Assembly (NCBI RefSeq): GCF_000550805.1
Contig: NZ_CP004353.1
Coordinates: forward strand, 992,001 to 1,056,000
Source of the DNA: Corynebacterium vitaeruminis DSM 20294
GTDB lineage: Bacteria > Actinomycetota > Actinomycetes > Mycobacteriales > Mycobacteriaceae
Reading direction: 5' to 3'
DNA length: 64,000 nucleotides
Shown: positions 10,469 to 19,784 of the stretch, piece after piece
Layout: each line of letters starts with the position of its first letter
Position numbering within the stretch: position 1 is the stretch's first letter
Made by a program: the position numbers and the translations under genes
Notes under the pieces: model-generated
The model's input: the letters and a program-made list of their open reading frames with translations, nothing else
Database searches by the model: none
What the model was told of the DNA's origin: nothing

Positions 10469-12150
10469 AACCCATCCGGCTCTTCGCGCAGCTGCACCTG
10501 TGGGGCCTGGTCGGCGCCTTCGTCTTCTACATCTCGGCACTGACCCCCTCGCTGCTCCCGCGCACCTGGTTCTACCAGGCCGTCATCTCCGGCTGGGCCG
10601 CGGGCATCGGCTACCTCCTGGGGCTTGGCGCCCACTGGGTCTTCGTCCGCTACCTCCGCGACCGCTTCCCCCGGCTCAACGCCGAGACGTGGCCGCCCAT
10701 CGTCCAGGTGTGGGTGCGCCGGGCGGTGTTTGCCGTCGGCGGGGCCTGGGTGCTCGCCGTCTTGTGGTTTTCCAAGCACTGGCAGGACAAGCTCGCGGCC
10801 GCGGCGAACACGACCCCGCTTCGGGTGTGGGAGTTCGTGCTCATCGCGCCGGTCTCGGTGATCATCTTCTCGCTCGTCCTGCTCGTGGCGAGGTCGCTGC
10901 GCTGGTCGGCGAACTGGGTCGACGCCCACGCCACCCACCGGCTCAAGCCGCGCGCCCGCGGGGTCATGGCCTGGGCGCTCGTGCTCGTCGTCGCGGTCTG
11001 GTTCGTCCACACCGCGCTGCCCGGCGCCATCGTCGGGGCGGGGGAGCGGTTCTACACCGCGCAGAACCGCAACCCCGACCCGCAGATGCAGGCGCCGACG
11101 CAGCCCGAGCGCTCCGGCTCCCCGGACTCCGAAGTGGACTTTAACGGCGTGGGCTTCTACGGCTCGCGCTTCGTCTCCGAGGGCGCCACGGCCAGCCAGC
11201 TGGAGGCGGTCACCGGCCGCTTGTCGAAGGAGCCCATCCGCGTCTACGCGGGGCTGGGCAACGCCCCCGACGTCTCCCAGCGCGCCCAGCTGCTCATCGA
11301 CGAGCTCGAGCGCACCCACGCCCAGGACCGCAAGGCGATGCTCCTGCTCATGACCACCGGCACCGGCTGGGTCTCCGACTACGCCACCCAGGGCTTCGAG
11401 CTGCTCTACGACGGCGACACCGCGATCGCGGCCGGGCAGTACTCGGCCATGCCCTCGGCGCTCAACTTCCTCGGCGGCGGGGAGACCGTGCGCCAGGCCG
11501 GCCGGCAGCTGCTCGACCCGATCATCAGCTGGTGGAACGGGCTTCCCGCCGACCACCGCCCCAAGCTGTACCTCTACGGCGAGTCGCTCGGCACCACGGG
11601 CGTGGAGGCCGCGTTCTCCGGCCTGCGCGACATCGTCAACTCCGTCGACGGGATCCTGCTCACCGGCCCGCCGTACTTCAACACGCTGCGCACCCAGCTG
11701 GTCACCCGACGCGACCCCGGCTCGACCGAGACCGCTCCCGTGTACTCCGACGGCATGGTAGTCCGCTTCGCCAACGGCGAAAGCGACGTGCGCAACTGGG
11801 TGACCACGGCCCAGCCAGACTGGGGCGATCGCCGCGTGCTCTACGTGCAGCACCCCTCCGACCCCGTCGCGTGGTGGTCGCCGAAGATGATCTTCAGCGA
11901 ACCCGACTGGCTGCGCGAGCCCGTCCCCGCCGGTTACGACCGGGCGATGACGTGGCTGCCGATCATCTCCTTCCTCCAGGTCTCCGCCGACCTGCCCGTC
12001 GCGGCCAACGCCCCCATGAACTTCGGCCACAACTACGGCTCCTCGATCATGCCGGGCTTCGCCGCGATCGCGGGCATGCAGCTTTCCGACGCTTCGCTGT
12101 CGACCCTCGAGCAGCAGCTGGTCACCCTGCGCGGGGATCGGCCCAAGTAG
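10435..12150 (+). CDS. Membrane-anchored alpha/beta hydrolase (Abhydrolase_9 family)
   Basis: 571 residues. The N-terminal third holds about four hydrophobic segments (SALTPSLLPRTWFYQAV marks the first), and the C-terminal half is a predicted alpha/beta hydrolase with nucleophile elbow GESLG at about residue 382 (YLYGESLGTTGVEA). A conserved SDGMVVRFANGESD and a late histidine region (NFGHNYG) could supply the remaining triad residues. The family is actinobacterial and poorly characterised; a lipase/esterase acting at the membrane face is inference. The 34-nt overlap with the ABC-F coding end is real in this reading; no better internal start is obvious, since LPIRLF-type sequence begins directly after it. 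Confidence 0.82.
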   Translation: MAGIGRATRELEPIRLFAQLHLWGLVGAFVFYISALTPSLLPRTWFYQAVISGWAAGIGYLLGLGAHWVFVRYLRDRFPRLNAETWPPIVQVWVRRAVFAVGGAWVLAVLWFSKHWQDKLAAAANTTPLRVWEFVLIAPVSVIIFSLVLLVARSLRWSANWVDAHATHRLKPRARGVMAWALVLVVAVWFVHTALPGAIVGAGERFYTAQNRNPDPQMQAPTQPERSGSPDSEVDFNGVGFYGSRFVSEGATASQLEAVTGRLSKEPIRVYAGLGNAPDVSQRAQLLIDELERTHAQDRKAMLLLMTTGTGWVSDYATQGFELLYDGDTAIAAGQYSAMPSALNFLGGGETVRQAGRQLLDPIISWWNGLPADHRPKLYLYGESLGTTGVEAAFSGLRDIVNSVDGILLTGPPYFNTLRTQLVTRRDPGSTETAPVYSDGMVVRFANGESDVRNWVTTAQPDWGDRRVLYVQHPSDPVAWWSPKMIFSEPDWLREPVPAGYDRAMTWLPIISFLQVSADLPVAANAPMNFGHNYGSSIMPGFAAIAGMQLSDASLSTLEQQLVTLRGDRPK

Positions 12151-12184
12151 GAGCGGCCGCGGGCCTTCGGCCGTCGATAATTGC

Positions 12185-12190
12185 TAGGCT
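12185..12190 (+). promoter_or_regulatory. -10 box, leaderless spacing
   Basis: TAGGCT ends 7 nt before the ATG at 12198; no ribosome-binding site. Confidence 0.45.
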
Positions 12191-12197
12191 GGGCGGC

Positions 12198-12521
12198 ATG
12201 ATCCTCATCAACGTGAAGTACCAAGTAAAGCCCGAATACGTCGACAGATTCCTTGAGGACGTGGACTGGTTCACCCAGGCCACCCGCGCCGAGGAGGGCA
12301 ACATCTTCTTCGATTGGTACAAGGACCCGGTCTACGAGGACGAGTTCCTCCTCATCGAGGCCTTCCAGGACGATGCCGCCGAGCCGCACGTGAAGTCCGA
12401 GCACTTCCAGCGCGCCTGCGAGGAGATGCCGAAGTACCTCGTGAAGACCCCGTCGATCATCAACACGCTCATTCCCGGCAAGACCGAGTGGGACAAGATG
12501 GCGGAGTTCCAGGTCGACTAG
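12198..12521 (+). CDS. Putative quinol monooxygenase (ABM/YgiN-like)
   Basis: 107 residues: a small single-domain dimeric alpha+beta barrel. MILINVKYQVKPEYVDRFLEDVDWFTQATRAEEG followed by FDWYKDP and LIEAFQDDAAEPHVKSEHF is the characteristic ABM pattern, with the family histidine. Relatives oxidise quinols or act as small monooxygenases, but many have unknown function. The ATG at 12198 is the only start consistent with the domain; an upstream reading runs into the hydrolase gene. A TAGGCT box 7 nt upstream suggests its own leaderless transcript. Confidence 0.85.
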   Translation: MILINVKYQVKPEYVDRFLEDVDWFTQATRAEEGNIFFDWYKDPVYEDEFLLIEAFQDDAAEPHVKSEHFQRACEEMPKYLVKTPSIINTLIPGKTEWDKMAEFQVD

Positions 12522-12598
12522 GCCCGCACCCCCAAACTAACACCCCCGTTTTGCTCACATTCGCCGGAATCGGTTACGAGTTCGGCTACCCCGCACAG

Positions 12599-12604
12599 TA
12601 GATT
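12599..12604 (+). promoter_or_regulatory. -10 box of ppk2, leaderless spacing
   Basis: TAGATT ends 8 nt before the ppk2 ATG in an AT-rich patch with no Shine-Dalgarno. Confidence 0.5.
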
Positions 12605-12612
12605 TATAAATT

Positions 12613-13488
12613 ATGGCTAAGAAGGATAAGAAGGACGCAGTGGTAAAGCCTCCGAAGCTCTCTAAGGAGGCCTACGAGGAGGAGCTCAAGCGGCTACAGG
12701 CCGAGCTCGTCGAGATGCAGCAGTGGGTCGTCGAGACCGGCGCGCGCGTCGTCGTGATCATGGAGGGCCGCGACGCCGCGGGCAAGGGCTCCGCGATCAA
12801 GCGCATCACCCAGTACCTCAACCCGCGCACCTGCCGCATCGAGGCCCTTCCGGCGCCCAACTCCCGCGAGCAGGGGCAGTGGTACTTCCAGCGCTACGTG
12901 GAGAAGCTGCCCACCGCTGGCGAGATCGTCATCTTCGACCGCTCCTGGTACAACCGCGCTGGCGTCGAGCGCGTCATGGGGTTCTGCACCTCGCAGGAGT
13001 ACCGCCGCTTCCTCCACCAGGCCCCGATCTTCGAGCGCCTGCTCGTCGAGGACGGCATCATGCTGCGCAAGTACTGGTTCTCCGTCTCCGACGAGGAGCA
13101 GATCGCCCGATTCAGGTCCCGCCGCAACGACCCGCTGCGCCGCTGGAAGCTCTCGCCCATGGACCTGCAGTCGATCACCCGCTGGGAGGACTACTCCCGC
13201 GCGAAGGACGAGATGTTCGTGCACACCGACATCCCGTCGGCGCCGTGGTACACCGTCGAGTCCGAGGACAAGAAGCGCTCCCGCATCAACGTGATCAGCC
13301 ACCTTCTGTCCACGATCCCCTACGGCAAGATCGAGCGCGAGCTCCCGGACATCCCGGAGCGCCCGAAGTCCGACCGCGACTACGAGCGTCCGCCGCGCTC
13401 CGACTTCCGCTACGTGCCGGACGTCGCCTCCCACCTGGAGAAGGCCAACGTCGAGGGCAAGAAGTCGAAGAAGAAGCACAAGAAGTAA
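12613..13488 (+). CDS. ppk2: Polyphosphate kinase 2
   Basis: 291 residues. It transfers phosphate between polyphosphate and nucleotides; class I PPK2 enzymes favour GDP/ADP phosphorylation from polyP. Walker A-like GRDAAGKGSAIKRI near residue 52, RIEALPAPNSREQGQWYFQRY, the DRSWYNRAGVERVMGFC lid motif near 109, and SDEEQIARFRSRRNDPLRRWKLSPMD are intact. The Lys-rich C terminus (GKKSKKKHKK) and Lys-rich N terminus could bind polyP electrostatically (inference). C. glutamicum, which stores polyP, carries homologous enzymes. A terminator separates it from the convergent HAD gene. Confidence 0.93.
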   Translation: MAKKDKKDAVVKPPKLSKEAYEEELKRLQAELVEMQQWVVETGARVVVIMEGRDAAGKGSAIKRITQYLNPRTCRIEALPAPNSREQGQWYFQRYVEKLPTAGEIVIFDRSWYNRAGVERVMGFCTSQEYRRFLHQAPIFERLLVEDGIMLRKYWFSVSDEEQIARFRSRRNDPLRRWKLSPMDLQSITRWEDYSRAKDEMFVHTDIPSAPWYTVESEDKKRSRINVISHLLSTIPYGKIERELPDIPERPKSDRDYERPPRSDFRYVPDVASHLEKANVEGKKSKKKHKK

Positions 13489-13492
13489 GAAG

Positions 13493-13520
13493 AATGGTCA
13501 CCCCATCGGGTGACCATTTT
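13493..13520. terminator. Bidirectional terminator between ppk2 and HAD gene
   Basis: An 11-bp perfect stem AATGGTCACCC / GGGTGACCATT with loop CATC, then TT. Confidence 0.85.
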
Positions 13521-13521
13521 C

Positions 13522-14316
13522 TTATCCTAGGAGCTCCTCGAGCACCCTCATCACGCCGTGCTCGGCGTTGGAGGGGGCGATGTGGTCGGCGATGGCCTTG
13601 ACTTTGGGGTGGCCGTTGGCCATGGCGTAGGAGGCTCCTGCCTCCTTGACCAGCTCGTAGTCGTTGAGGAAGTCGCCGAAGGCGAGGGTCTCCTCGACGG
13701 GGATGCCGATGGCCTCCGCGAGGCGTCGCAACGCGATGCCCTTGTTCATCTCCGGGCGCATGAGGTCGATCCAGTGCTGGCCCGAGATGGTGATCGGCAG
13801 CCCGCCGGAGTTGCCCTCCAGCGCTGGTGCGCCCACCTCCTCGGCGGAGGCGAAGCAGAAGATCGCGAGCTTGACCACCTGCTCGTTGACCACCTCGTGG
13901 AGGTCGTCGACGATGTCGAGCTTGCGGTAGTAGAGGTCGCACTCGTCGCGGAAGCGCTGGTCGCGGCGCGAGATGAAGGCCCCGTCGGCGCGGCAGATCA
14001 CCAGCCCCCAATCGATGTCCGGGCGTGATTGCACGGCGTCGACGATGGCGTGGCAGGTGGCCTCCTCCACCGTGGTGAGCGAGACGATCTCGCCGTCGTG
14101 GTAGACCACGTTTCCGTTCTCGGCGATGATCGACAGGTGCGGCCCGGCCGCGGCGAACTGGTGCTGCAGGGTGGCCAGTTGCCGCCCGCTCGCGGGGGCA
14201 AACACGATGCCGCGCTCCTGCATCTTCTCAAACAGCGGCCAGAATTCGTCCGGGATGCGGTGGTTGTCGTCGAGGAGGGTGCCGTCCATGTCGGTGACGA
14301 CCAATCGAAAGCTCAT
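13522..14316 (-). CDS. Cof-type HAD-IIB hydrolase
   Basis: 264 residues. Phosphatase of the haloacid dehalogenase superfamily, Cof subgroup: motif I DMDGTLLDD (residues 9-17), motif II APASGR, the catalytic lysine in LMRPEMNKGIALRRL, and motif IV AFGDFLNDYELVKEAGASYAMANG. Relatives dephosphorylate sugar phosphates, FMN or thiamine intermediates, so the substrate is not assigned. The start at 14316 (MSFRLVVTDMDG) follows AAGG; an upstream ATG at 14403 adds a 29-residue non-conserved tail. Confidence 0.9.
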   Translation of the reverse strand: MSFRLVVTDMDGTLLDDNHRIPDEFWPLFEKMQERGIVFAPASGRQLATLQHQFAAAGPHLSIIAENGNVVYHDGEIVSLTTVEEATCHAIVDAVQSRPDIDWGLVICRADGAFISRRDQRFRDECDLYYRKLDIVDDLHEVVNEQVVKLAIFCFASAEEVGAPALEGNSGGLPITISGQHWIDLMRPEMNKGIALRRLAEAIGIPVEETLAFGDFLNDYELVKEAGASYAMANGHPKVKAIADHIAPSNAEHGVMRVLEELLG

Positions 14317-14411
14317 GTCTGCCTTATCGTTCAAGATGGGAGTACTTTTCCCAGAATAGGGGGCGGGCGAAATCCGTGCAAAGCCCCCAGTGATGTGCGA
14401 CACTATGGGGC

Positions 14412-15494
14412 ATGACTGTTAAGCGACGCTCACAATTGCAAGAATCCGGTGCCCTGGTCAACGCCTACGTGCGCAACTCCACGGGAGTGCTCGAGCTCAA
14501 CCGCCCGCGCGCGCTCAACTCCCTCAACCAGGAGATGATCGACATCATCGACGAGGCGCTCAAGGAGTGGAAGGACGACGACGCCGTCCACCGGGTCCTT
14601 TTGACCTCGCTGTCGGAGAAGGGCTTCTGCGCGGGCGGCGACGTGCGCGTTGCCCGCGACGCGGCGCTGAGCGGCAACCACGACCCGGCGGACCGCTTCT
14701 TCGCCACCGAGTTCGTCATGAACGGCGACCTCGCGGAGTTCCCCAAGCCGTACGTCTCGCTCATCGACGGCGTGGTCATGGGCGGCGGCCTGGGCATCTC
14801 GGCCCACGGCTCCCACCGGGTCATCACCGAGCGCGCGTTCGCGGCCATGCCCGAGATGGCCATCGGCTACATGCCCGACGTGGGAATCCCGTGGATGTTC
14901 CAGCACATGGTGGGGGAGACCGGCAAGCCCTCCTACGCACTCGCCGTCTTCCTCGTGGTCACCGGCTGGCGGCTAAGCCCCGCCGACATGCTCTACTCGG
15001 GGTTGGCCACCCACTTCGTGCCCAGTGAGAACCTGAGCGACTTCACGGACATGCTCATCGCGGAGTCCCTCGACGAGGCGCTCGAGCGCTTCGCGGAGGA
15101 GGGGCCGACCGACTCGAAGCTCAAGGAGTACGCCGCCGACATCGAGGCGACCTTCGGCTACGAGTCGTGGGAGCACATCGACCGCGCGCTGAAGAAGCAC
15201 CCCAATCAGGAGTTCGTGGCGGACGTCAACAAGCACCTCGAGTCCGCGAACCCCGCCTCCGTGGTCGCGGCGGTCGAGCTCATGCACGCCGTCACGAAGT
15301 GCGCGAGCATCCGCGAGGAGCTCGAGCTGGAGCGTGTCCTGGGCGCGCACATGCGCCGCGAGCCCAACTTCGCCGAGGGGGTGCGCGCCGTGCTGGTGGA
15401 CAAGGACCGCAGCCCGAGCTTCCACCCGGCCACCTTCGATGCGGTGGACGAGTCCATCTACCGGGCGCTTTTGACCTCAGTCCTCAACAAGTAG
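14412..15494 (+). CDS. 3-hydroxyisobutyryl-CoA hydrolase-like crotonase
   Basis: 360 residues, longer than a simple enoyl-CoA hydratase and matching the ECH_2/HIBCH branch: FCAGGDVRVARDAAL, the long insertion [40 protein letters not shown], and PEMAIGYMPDVG with the catalytic Glu/Asp pair. HIBCH hydrolyses 3-hydroxyisobutyryl-CoA in valine breakdown; related enzymes hydrolyse other 3-hydroxyacyl-CoAs. A second paralogue sits at 32493. Its 3' end overlaps the convergent downstream gene by 18 nt. Confidence 0.85.
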   Translation: MTVKRRSQLQESGALVNAYVRNSTGVLELNRPRALNSLNQEMIDIIDEALKEWKDDDAVHRVLLTSLSEKGFCAGGDVRVARDAALSGNHDPADRFFATEFVMNGDLAEFPKPYVSLIDGVVMGGGLGISAHGSHRVITERAFAAMPEMAIGYMPDVGIPWMFQHMVGETGKPSYALAVFLVVTGWRLSPADMLYSGLATHFVPSENLSDFTDMLIAESLDEALERFAEEGPTDSKLKEYAADIEATFGYESWEHIDRALKKHPNQEFVADVNKHLESANPASVVAAVELMHAVTKCASIREELELERVLGAHMRREPNFAEGVRAVLVDKDRSPSFHPATFDAVDESIYRALLTSVLNK

Positions 15495-16631
15495 CCGCTC
15501 GCCCTCGCGGCGCAGCCTCAGCCCCGCGAGCGAGAACCCGGCCTCGGTGGGATGAAGCGCCACCCCGCGGGCGCGGGCATAGGCCTCCACCTCGTCACCC
15601 TCCCAGGCGCGCCCGGAAAGTACGGCGCGGGCGACGTCCGAGCGCAGGGGCGGGAGCGCCAGGGCGCCGAAGAGCACGAGCAGTTGGCGCTCGTCGTCGG
15701 GCACCCACACCGCCTGCCAGAGCCCGAGCACCGCGCGGGCGGTGGCGTCGAGGTGGGCCGCCTCGTCGCGGGGGATCGATTCCCGCAAAAGATCGAGCTC
15801 GCCCGACTCGATGCCGTAGCGCTTGAGCCCCCGCGCCGGGAAGGCCCACGGCAGCTCCGCCAGGTCCTCGCAAGAGTAGCTCCAGCGCCAGTGCGTGGAG
15901 TCGACCGCGGCCACCACGACGCCGGGCGCGGCGAAGCGGTTGTCCACGGTCAGCGTCCCGTTCGCGTAGGAGACCGTGCGGTCGGGGAAGGCGGCGTCGA
16001 AGAACATGTCCTGCTCGCGGGCGAGCGCGGGATTGCGGGTGACAGTAGGGACCAGCGGCCTCAGCGCGCCGCCGTCGATCACGTCGCCGGAGCTCAGCAG
16101 CAGGGACGATCCCTCCTGCCGCAGACCGAGGCCCGCCCAGGCGGCGTAGGCCGCCACCGCGCGGGCGGCGTCCCGGTCGGGGGCCAGCCGCGCGAGGCCC
16201 AGGGCGATGGCGTGCCGGGGCGCGGGGAGGGTGAAGGGAGCGTCGAAGACGACGGCGTCGGCGCCGGTGGAGTTACGAACAAACCACAGCGGCCCGTTCC
16301 CGTTGACGCACCGCGCAGCGTCGACAAGCGAAGGCGAAACCGGCCAGCTTCCGGCAAGCTCCGGGATGTCGAAGGCGGGCTCGCCGACCCACGTCCACAG
16401 GTCCCCCTCTATGGTGGCGACGGTCGTGCCCCGCAGTCGCCAGCGGCCCTTCGGCGAGCTGAGCTCGGCCAAGTAGCCGCCCGGCGCGGGGAGGTAGTCG
16501 ACGGTGCGTGGCGAACCGCACACCACCCGGATCGCCTCGTCCACCGCGGCCTGCGCGATGGCCCCGTCGGCCGCGATCTCCTCGATGCTGGCGGGTGCGC
16601 TCAGCGTTAGTCCCTGCCCCGTTTCATTCAC
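15477..16631 (-). CDS. Unrecognised protein with an internally duplicated domain
   Basis: 384 residues, no signal peptide or membrane segment. Two similar modules are visible: GRWRLRGTTVATIEGDLWTWVGEP (about 80-105) and TVDNRFAAPGVVVAAVDSTHWRWSYSC (about 220-250), each ending in a W-x-W strand followed by an Ala/Gly-rich helix region with a conserved Gly-Leu-x-x-Tyr-type motif. This resembles DUF6882-like proteins, but I cannot confirm the family. It starts 19 nt after the tetR stop and so is probably the third gene of the mmpL-tetR operon. No enzymatic function should be inferred. Confidence 0.7.
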   Translation of the reverse strand: MNETGQGLTLSAPASIEEIAADGAIAQAAVDEAIRVVCGSPRTVDYLPAPGGYLAELSSPKGRWRLRGTTVATIEGDLWTWVGEPAFDIPELAGSWPVSPSLVDAARCVNGNGPLWFVRNSTGADAVVFDAPFTLPAPRHAIALGLARLAPDRDAARAVAAYAAWAGLGLRQEGSSLLLSSGDVIDGGALRPLVPTVTRNPALAREQDMFFDAAFPDRTVSYANGTLTVDNRFAAPGVVVAAVDSTHWRWSYSCEDLAELPWAFPARGLKRYGIESGELDLLRESIPRDEAAHLDATARAVLGLWQAVWVPDDERQLLVLFGALALPPLRSDVARAVLSGRAWEGDEVEAYARARGVALHPTEAGFSLAGLRLRREGERLLVED

Positions 16632-16650
16632 GCACCCTAGTGTAGGCGGG

Positions 16651-17334
16651 CTAGGGATTCGAGGGGCGGGGAGTCACGCCGAAGCCCGGCGCGCAGGCCA
16701 TCGAGAGGAAGTCCTCGCGCACCTCCTCGGGCAGCTCGACCGGCTCGGCGAGCGGCTCGTCGCGGAACTGGTCGAAGGCCCGGCGCAGGATGTTGACGCC
16801 GAACTCGGCGTCCGCGTCCGGCCAGAAGGTGAAGTAGTGGGAGACGGCGAACTGCGCGACCGAGGCCGCGGCGATGATCTGTGCGGCGAGGTCGAAGTAG
16901 TCCACGTTGGGGAAGAACTCGGCGATGATCGCGAAGGCCTCGCGCTGGTTGTGGGGCTCGATGTGGTTGTTGAGCCCCACAGGCAGGAACCCCACCTGGT
17001 CGCTGAGAACGCCGAGCGAGTAGAAGGAGAGCAGGTCGTCGTCGTTGCGGCGCAGGCCGCTGATGGCCACCTGCTCGACGACCTCGAAGACCTTCTGGCC
17101 CTCGCTGCGCTCCACCGATTCCATGAGCTGGCGCACCGCGTAGGCCGCGAACTCGAGGATCGCCTCCTCGCGGGAGGAGAAGTAGTTGTGGAAGGTGCGT
17201 TGGGATACGCCCGCCTGCGCACAGATCTCGGCGATCGACTGCTTCTCCGGCCCCTCGTAGCGGGCCACCGACGCCGCCGCCCGCGCGATAGCCGCTCGGG
17301 TTTGCGCCTTCTTCTGTTCGCGCAATCCGGCCAT
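16651..17334 (-). CDS. TetR-family transcriptional regulator of the MmpL operon
   Basis: 227 residues. The N-terminal helix-turn-helix is typical: TRAAIARAAASVARYEGPEKQSIAEICAQAGVSQRTFHNYFSSREEAILEF. The remainder is a helical ligand-binding domain unlike other TetR proteins in the window. It lies 18 nt downstream of mmpL on the same strand, the arrangement of a drug- or lipid-responsive repressor co-transcribed with its pump. A 29-bp near-perfect palindrome in the mmpL upstream region (19785-19813) is its likely operator (inference). Confidence 0.9.
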   Translation of the reverse strand: MAGLREQKKAQTRAAIARAAASVARYEGPEKQSIAEICAQAGVSQRTFHNYFSSREEAILEFAAYAVRQLMESVERSEGQKVFEVVEQVAISGLRRNDDDLLSFYSLGVLSDQVGFLPVGLNNHIEPHNQREAFAIIAEFFPNVDYFDLAAQIIAAASVAQFAVSHYFTFWPDADAEFGVNILRRAFDQFRDEPLAEPVELPEEVREDFLSMACAPGFGVTPRPSNP

Positions 17335-17352
17335 TGTCCCAACGTCCTTTCT

Positions 17353-19713
17353 TTAGCTCTGCGCCTGCGCGGGTTCCGCCTGCGCGGGCGCGGTACGGGT
17401 GAGGGCCTCGCCCTCGATGTCCACCTTGGGCAGAATCTTATCCACCCACTTGGGCAGCCACCAAGCGCGCTCGTCCAGCAGGAACATGGTCGCCGGGATG
17501 ATGGTCATGCGCACGATGAAGGCGTCGAAGAAGACGGCGATGGCGAGCGCGAAGCCCATCGTCTTGATGAAGGCCATGTCCTGCATCATGAAGGCCGCGA
17601 ACACGGAGATCATGATGAGCGCGGCCGCGGTGACCACGCGGGCGCCGTGCTTGAAGCCGTTGCTCGTCGCGTTGCCCGCGGTCTTGCCGTGCGCCCAGCC
17701 CTCCCGCATGCGGGTGACCAGGAAGACCTGGTAGTCCATCGCGAGGCCGAAGACGAGGCCGATGAGCATGATCGGCAGGAAGGACAGCAGCGGCTGCGGG
17801 TCGTCGATGATGCCGAGCGTGCCCTCCTGGAAGATGGCGACGGTGACGCCGAAGGTGGCCATCACCGACAGCGCGAAGCCCAGCGCCGCGATGAGCGGCA
17901 CCCAGATGGAGCGGAACACGAGCATGAGCACGAGGAACGCGAGCACGAGCACGATGGCGATGTACGGGATGAGCACGGACTGCAGCCGCTCGGAGACGTC
18001 GTCGTAGATGGCGGTCGAGCCGGTGATGCCGTAGGTGCCGCCGGTTTCGCTCTCATAGTGAGAGATGTTGTCGCGCAGCCTGGTCAGCGTGTCGGAGGTG
18101 TTCTGGTCCGTCGGTCCCCACTGGGGCGTGATGAGCACCTGGGCGGTGTCCATGTTGTCGGTGGTTGCGGTTAATTGCGCATTGACGACGCCTTCGGTCT
18201 GCGAGATCTCGGACACGGCCTCCTGCATGGCGGCCGGGCGTTCATCCTGGTTGACGTCGGTCAGATCGACGAGCGCGATCATCGGGGCGTTGCGGCCCTC
18301 GCCGAACTTCTCCGCCGTGATGTCCCAGGCCTCGCGGGTGGCCGAGCCCTTCGGCTCCGAGCCTCCGGTGGGCATGGCCAGCTGCATGTTGGCCGCGGGG
18401 ATCGCGAGGATGGCGAGCGCGAGGACGCCGGCGATGAGGTGTAGGGCCGGGTGCTTGCGGACGCGGCGCACCCAGCGCAGACCCATCGTGGGGGTCTCGT
18501 TCTCCGGGTCGGGGACCTTCGGGCCCGGCACGCGGGCGGCGAAGATCTTGGTGCCCAGGGCACCCAGCAGCGCGGGGAGGAAGGTGAGCGCGACCAGTAC
18601 GGCGATGGCCACGGTCGCCGCGGCGGTCAGCGCCATCGCGGTGAGGAACGGGATGTTGATGATGCTCAGCGCGGTCAGTGCGATGAGGACGGTGAGCCCC
18701 GCGAAGACCACCGCCGAGCCTGCGGTGCCCACGGCCATGCCCATCGCGTGGGCGCGCTGCTCCAGGTTCATGTTCCGCAGCGCGTCGCGGAGCTGCTTGG
18801 GCTCCATGTCGGCCGCGCCCGCCGACTTGACCAGCTCGTTGCGGAAGCGGTTGACGATGAACAGCGCGTAGTCGATGCCCACGGCCAGGCCGATCATGGA
18901 GGCCAGCGTCGGGGTCATCGAGGTGATGTCGGAGGACACTGCGGTCAGTGCCTGGATGCCCGCGATGCCGATGCCCACGCCGATGACGGCGGAGATGAGC
19001 GGCATGCCCGCGGCGACGAAGGAGCCGAAGGTGATGAGCAGCACGACGGCGGCGACGAGCAGGCCGATGGCCTCGGAGGTCATCTCCATCTCGCTGACGG
19101 CGGTGAAGGCGTTACCGTTGGCGACGACCTTGAGCCCGTCGGTGTCGTACTCGCTGATCACGTCCTTGACGGCATCGAGTTCGCCTGCGGGCACGTCGGT
19201 TGCGGAGTCGGCATCGAAGGTGATGCTCATCGTGCCGGTGGTCTGATCCTCCGACAGGGGGGTGACGGCCTTGATGTCGGCGTCGATCTGCTCCTGCGGG
19301 ATGCCCTGGGCCGCCTTGGCCTGGGTCATCTGCTGGGTGAGCCCCATGCTGGCGGTGACCGGGTCGACGAGCGAGTCGGTGCCGGTGAGCGCGCCGGTGT
19401 CCTTGAGGTCGGCGATCATCTGATCGACGCGCTCCTGGACCTGCGGGTCGCTGAGCTTCGAGCCGTCGGTGGTCTGGACCAGGATGGTGCCGGTGGGCGC
19501 GTTGAGCGCGTCGCCGGTGTCGGGGAAGCGCTCCTGCATCTTGTCCATCGTCTCCACGGACTCGAGCCCGGGGATGGTCATGGAGTTGGTGGTCGGCTTG
19601 GAGTACAGGGCCGCCAGCGACCCGACGGCGACGAGAACGACCAGCCAGAAGGCGAGGAACGGCCATTTCTTGCGATAGGCGGTGCTGCCTATCTTGTAGA
19701 GGAATTGAGCCAT
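17353..19713 (-). CDS. MmpL-type RND transporter
   Basis: 786 residues with the MMPL topology: one N-terminal membrane helix, a large periplasmic loop, five helices, a second loop, and six more helices. Both proton-relay motifs are present: GIDYALFIVNRFRNEL in the first half and AMDYQVFLVTRMREGW in the second. In mycolate-bearing actinobacteria such proteins export trehalose mycolates, other lipids or drugs. The start at 19713 is preceded by AAAGGAC; the reading from 19791 adds 26 residues inside the promoter region. It ends in a Gln/Ala-Pro-rich cytoplasmic tail. Confidence 0.92.
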   Translation of the reverse strand: MAQFLYKIGSTAYRKKWPFLAFWLVVLVAVGSLAALYSKPTTNSMTIPGLESVETMDKMQERFPDTGDALNAPTGTILVQTTDGSKLSDPQVQERVDQMIADLKDTGALTGTDSLVDPVTASMGLTQQMTQAKAAQGIPQEQIDADIKAVTPLSEDQTTGTMSITFDADSATDVPAGELDAVKDVISEYDTDGLKVVANGNAFTAVSEMEMTSEAIGLLVAAVVLLITFGSFVAAGMPLISAVIGVGIGIAGIQALTAVSSDITSMTPTLASMIGLAVGIDYALFIVNRFRNELVKSAGAADMEPKQLRDALRNMNLEQRAHAMGMAVGTAGSAVVFAGLTVLIALTALSIINIPFLTAMALTAAATVAIAVLVALTFLPALLGALGTKIFAARVPGPKVPDPENETPTMGLRWVRRVRKHPALHLIAGVLALAILAIPAANMQLAMPTGGSEPKGSATREAWDITAEKFGEGRNAPMIALVDLTDVNQDERPAAMQEAVSEISQTEGVVNAQLTATTDNMDTAQVLITPQWGPTDQNTSDTLTRLRDNISHYESETGGTYGITGSTAIYDDVSERLQSVLIPYIAIVLVLAFLVLMLVFRSIWVPLIAALGFALSVMATFGVTVAIFQEGTLGIIDDPQPLLSFLPIMLIGLVFGLAMDYQVFLVTRMREGWAHGKTAGNATSNGFKHGARVVTAAALIMISVFAAFMMQDMAFIKTMGFALAIAVFFDAFIVRMTIIPATMFLLDERAWWLPKWVDKILPKVDIEGEALTRTAPAQAEPAQAQS

Positions 19714-19784
19714 GGGGACTCGAACTGTCCTTTCGAGAGTGCGATGCGTGTGGCGCGCCGGGATGCGTAAATTGCCGCACCCGC

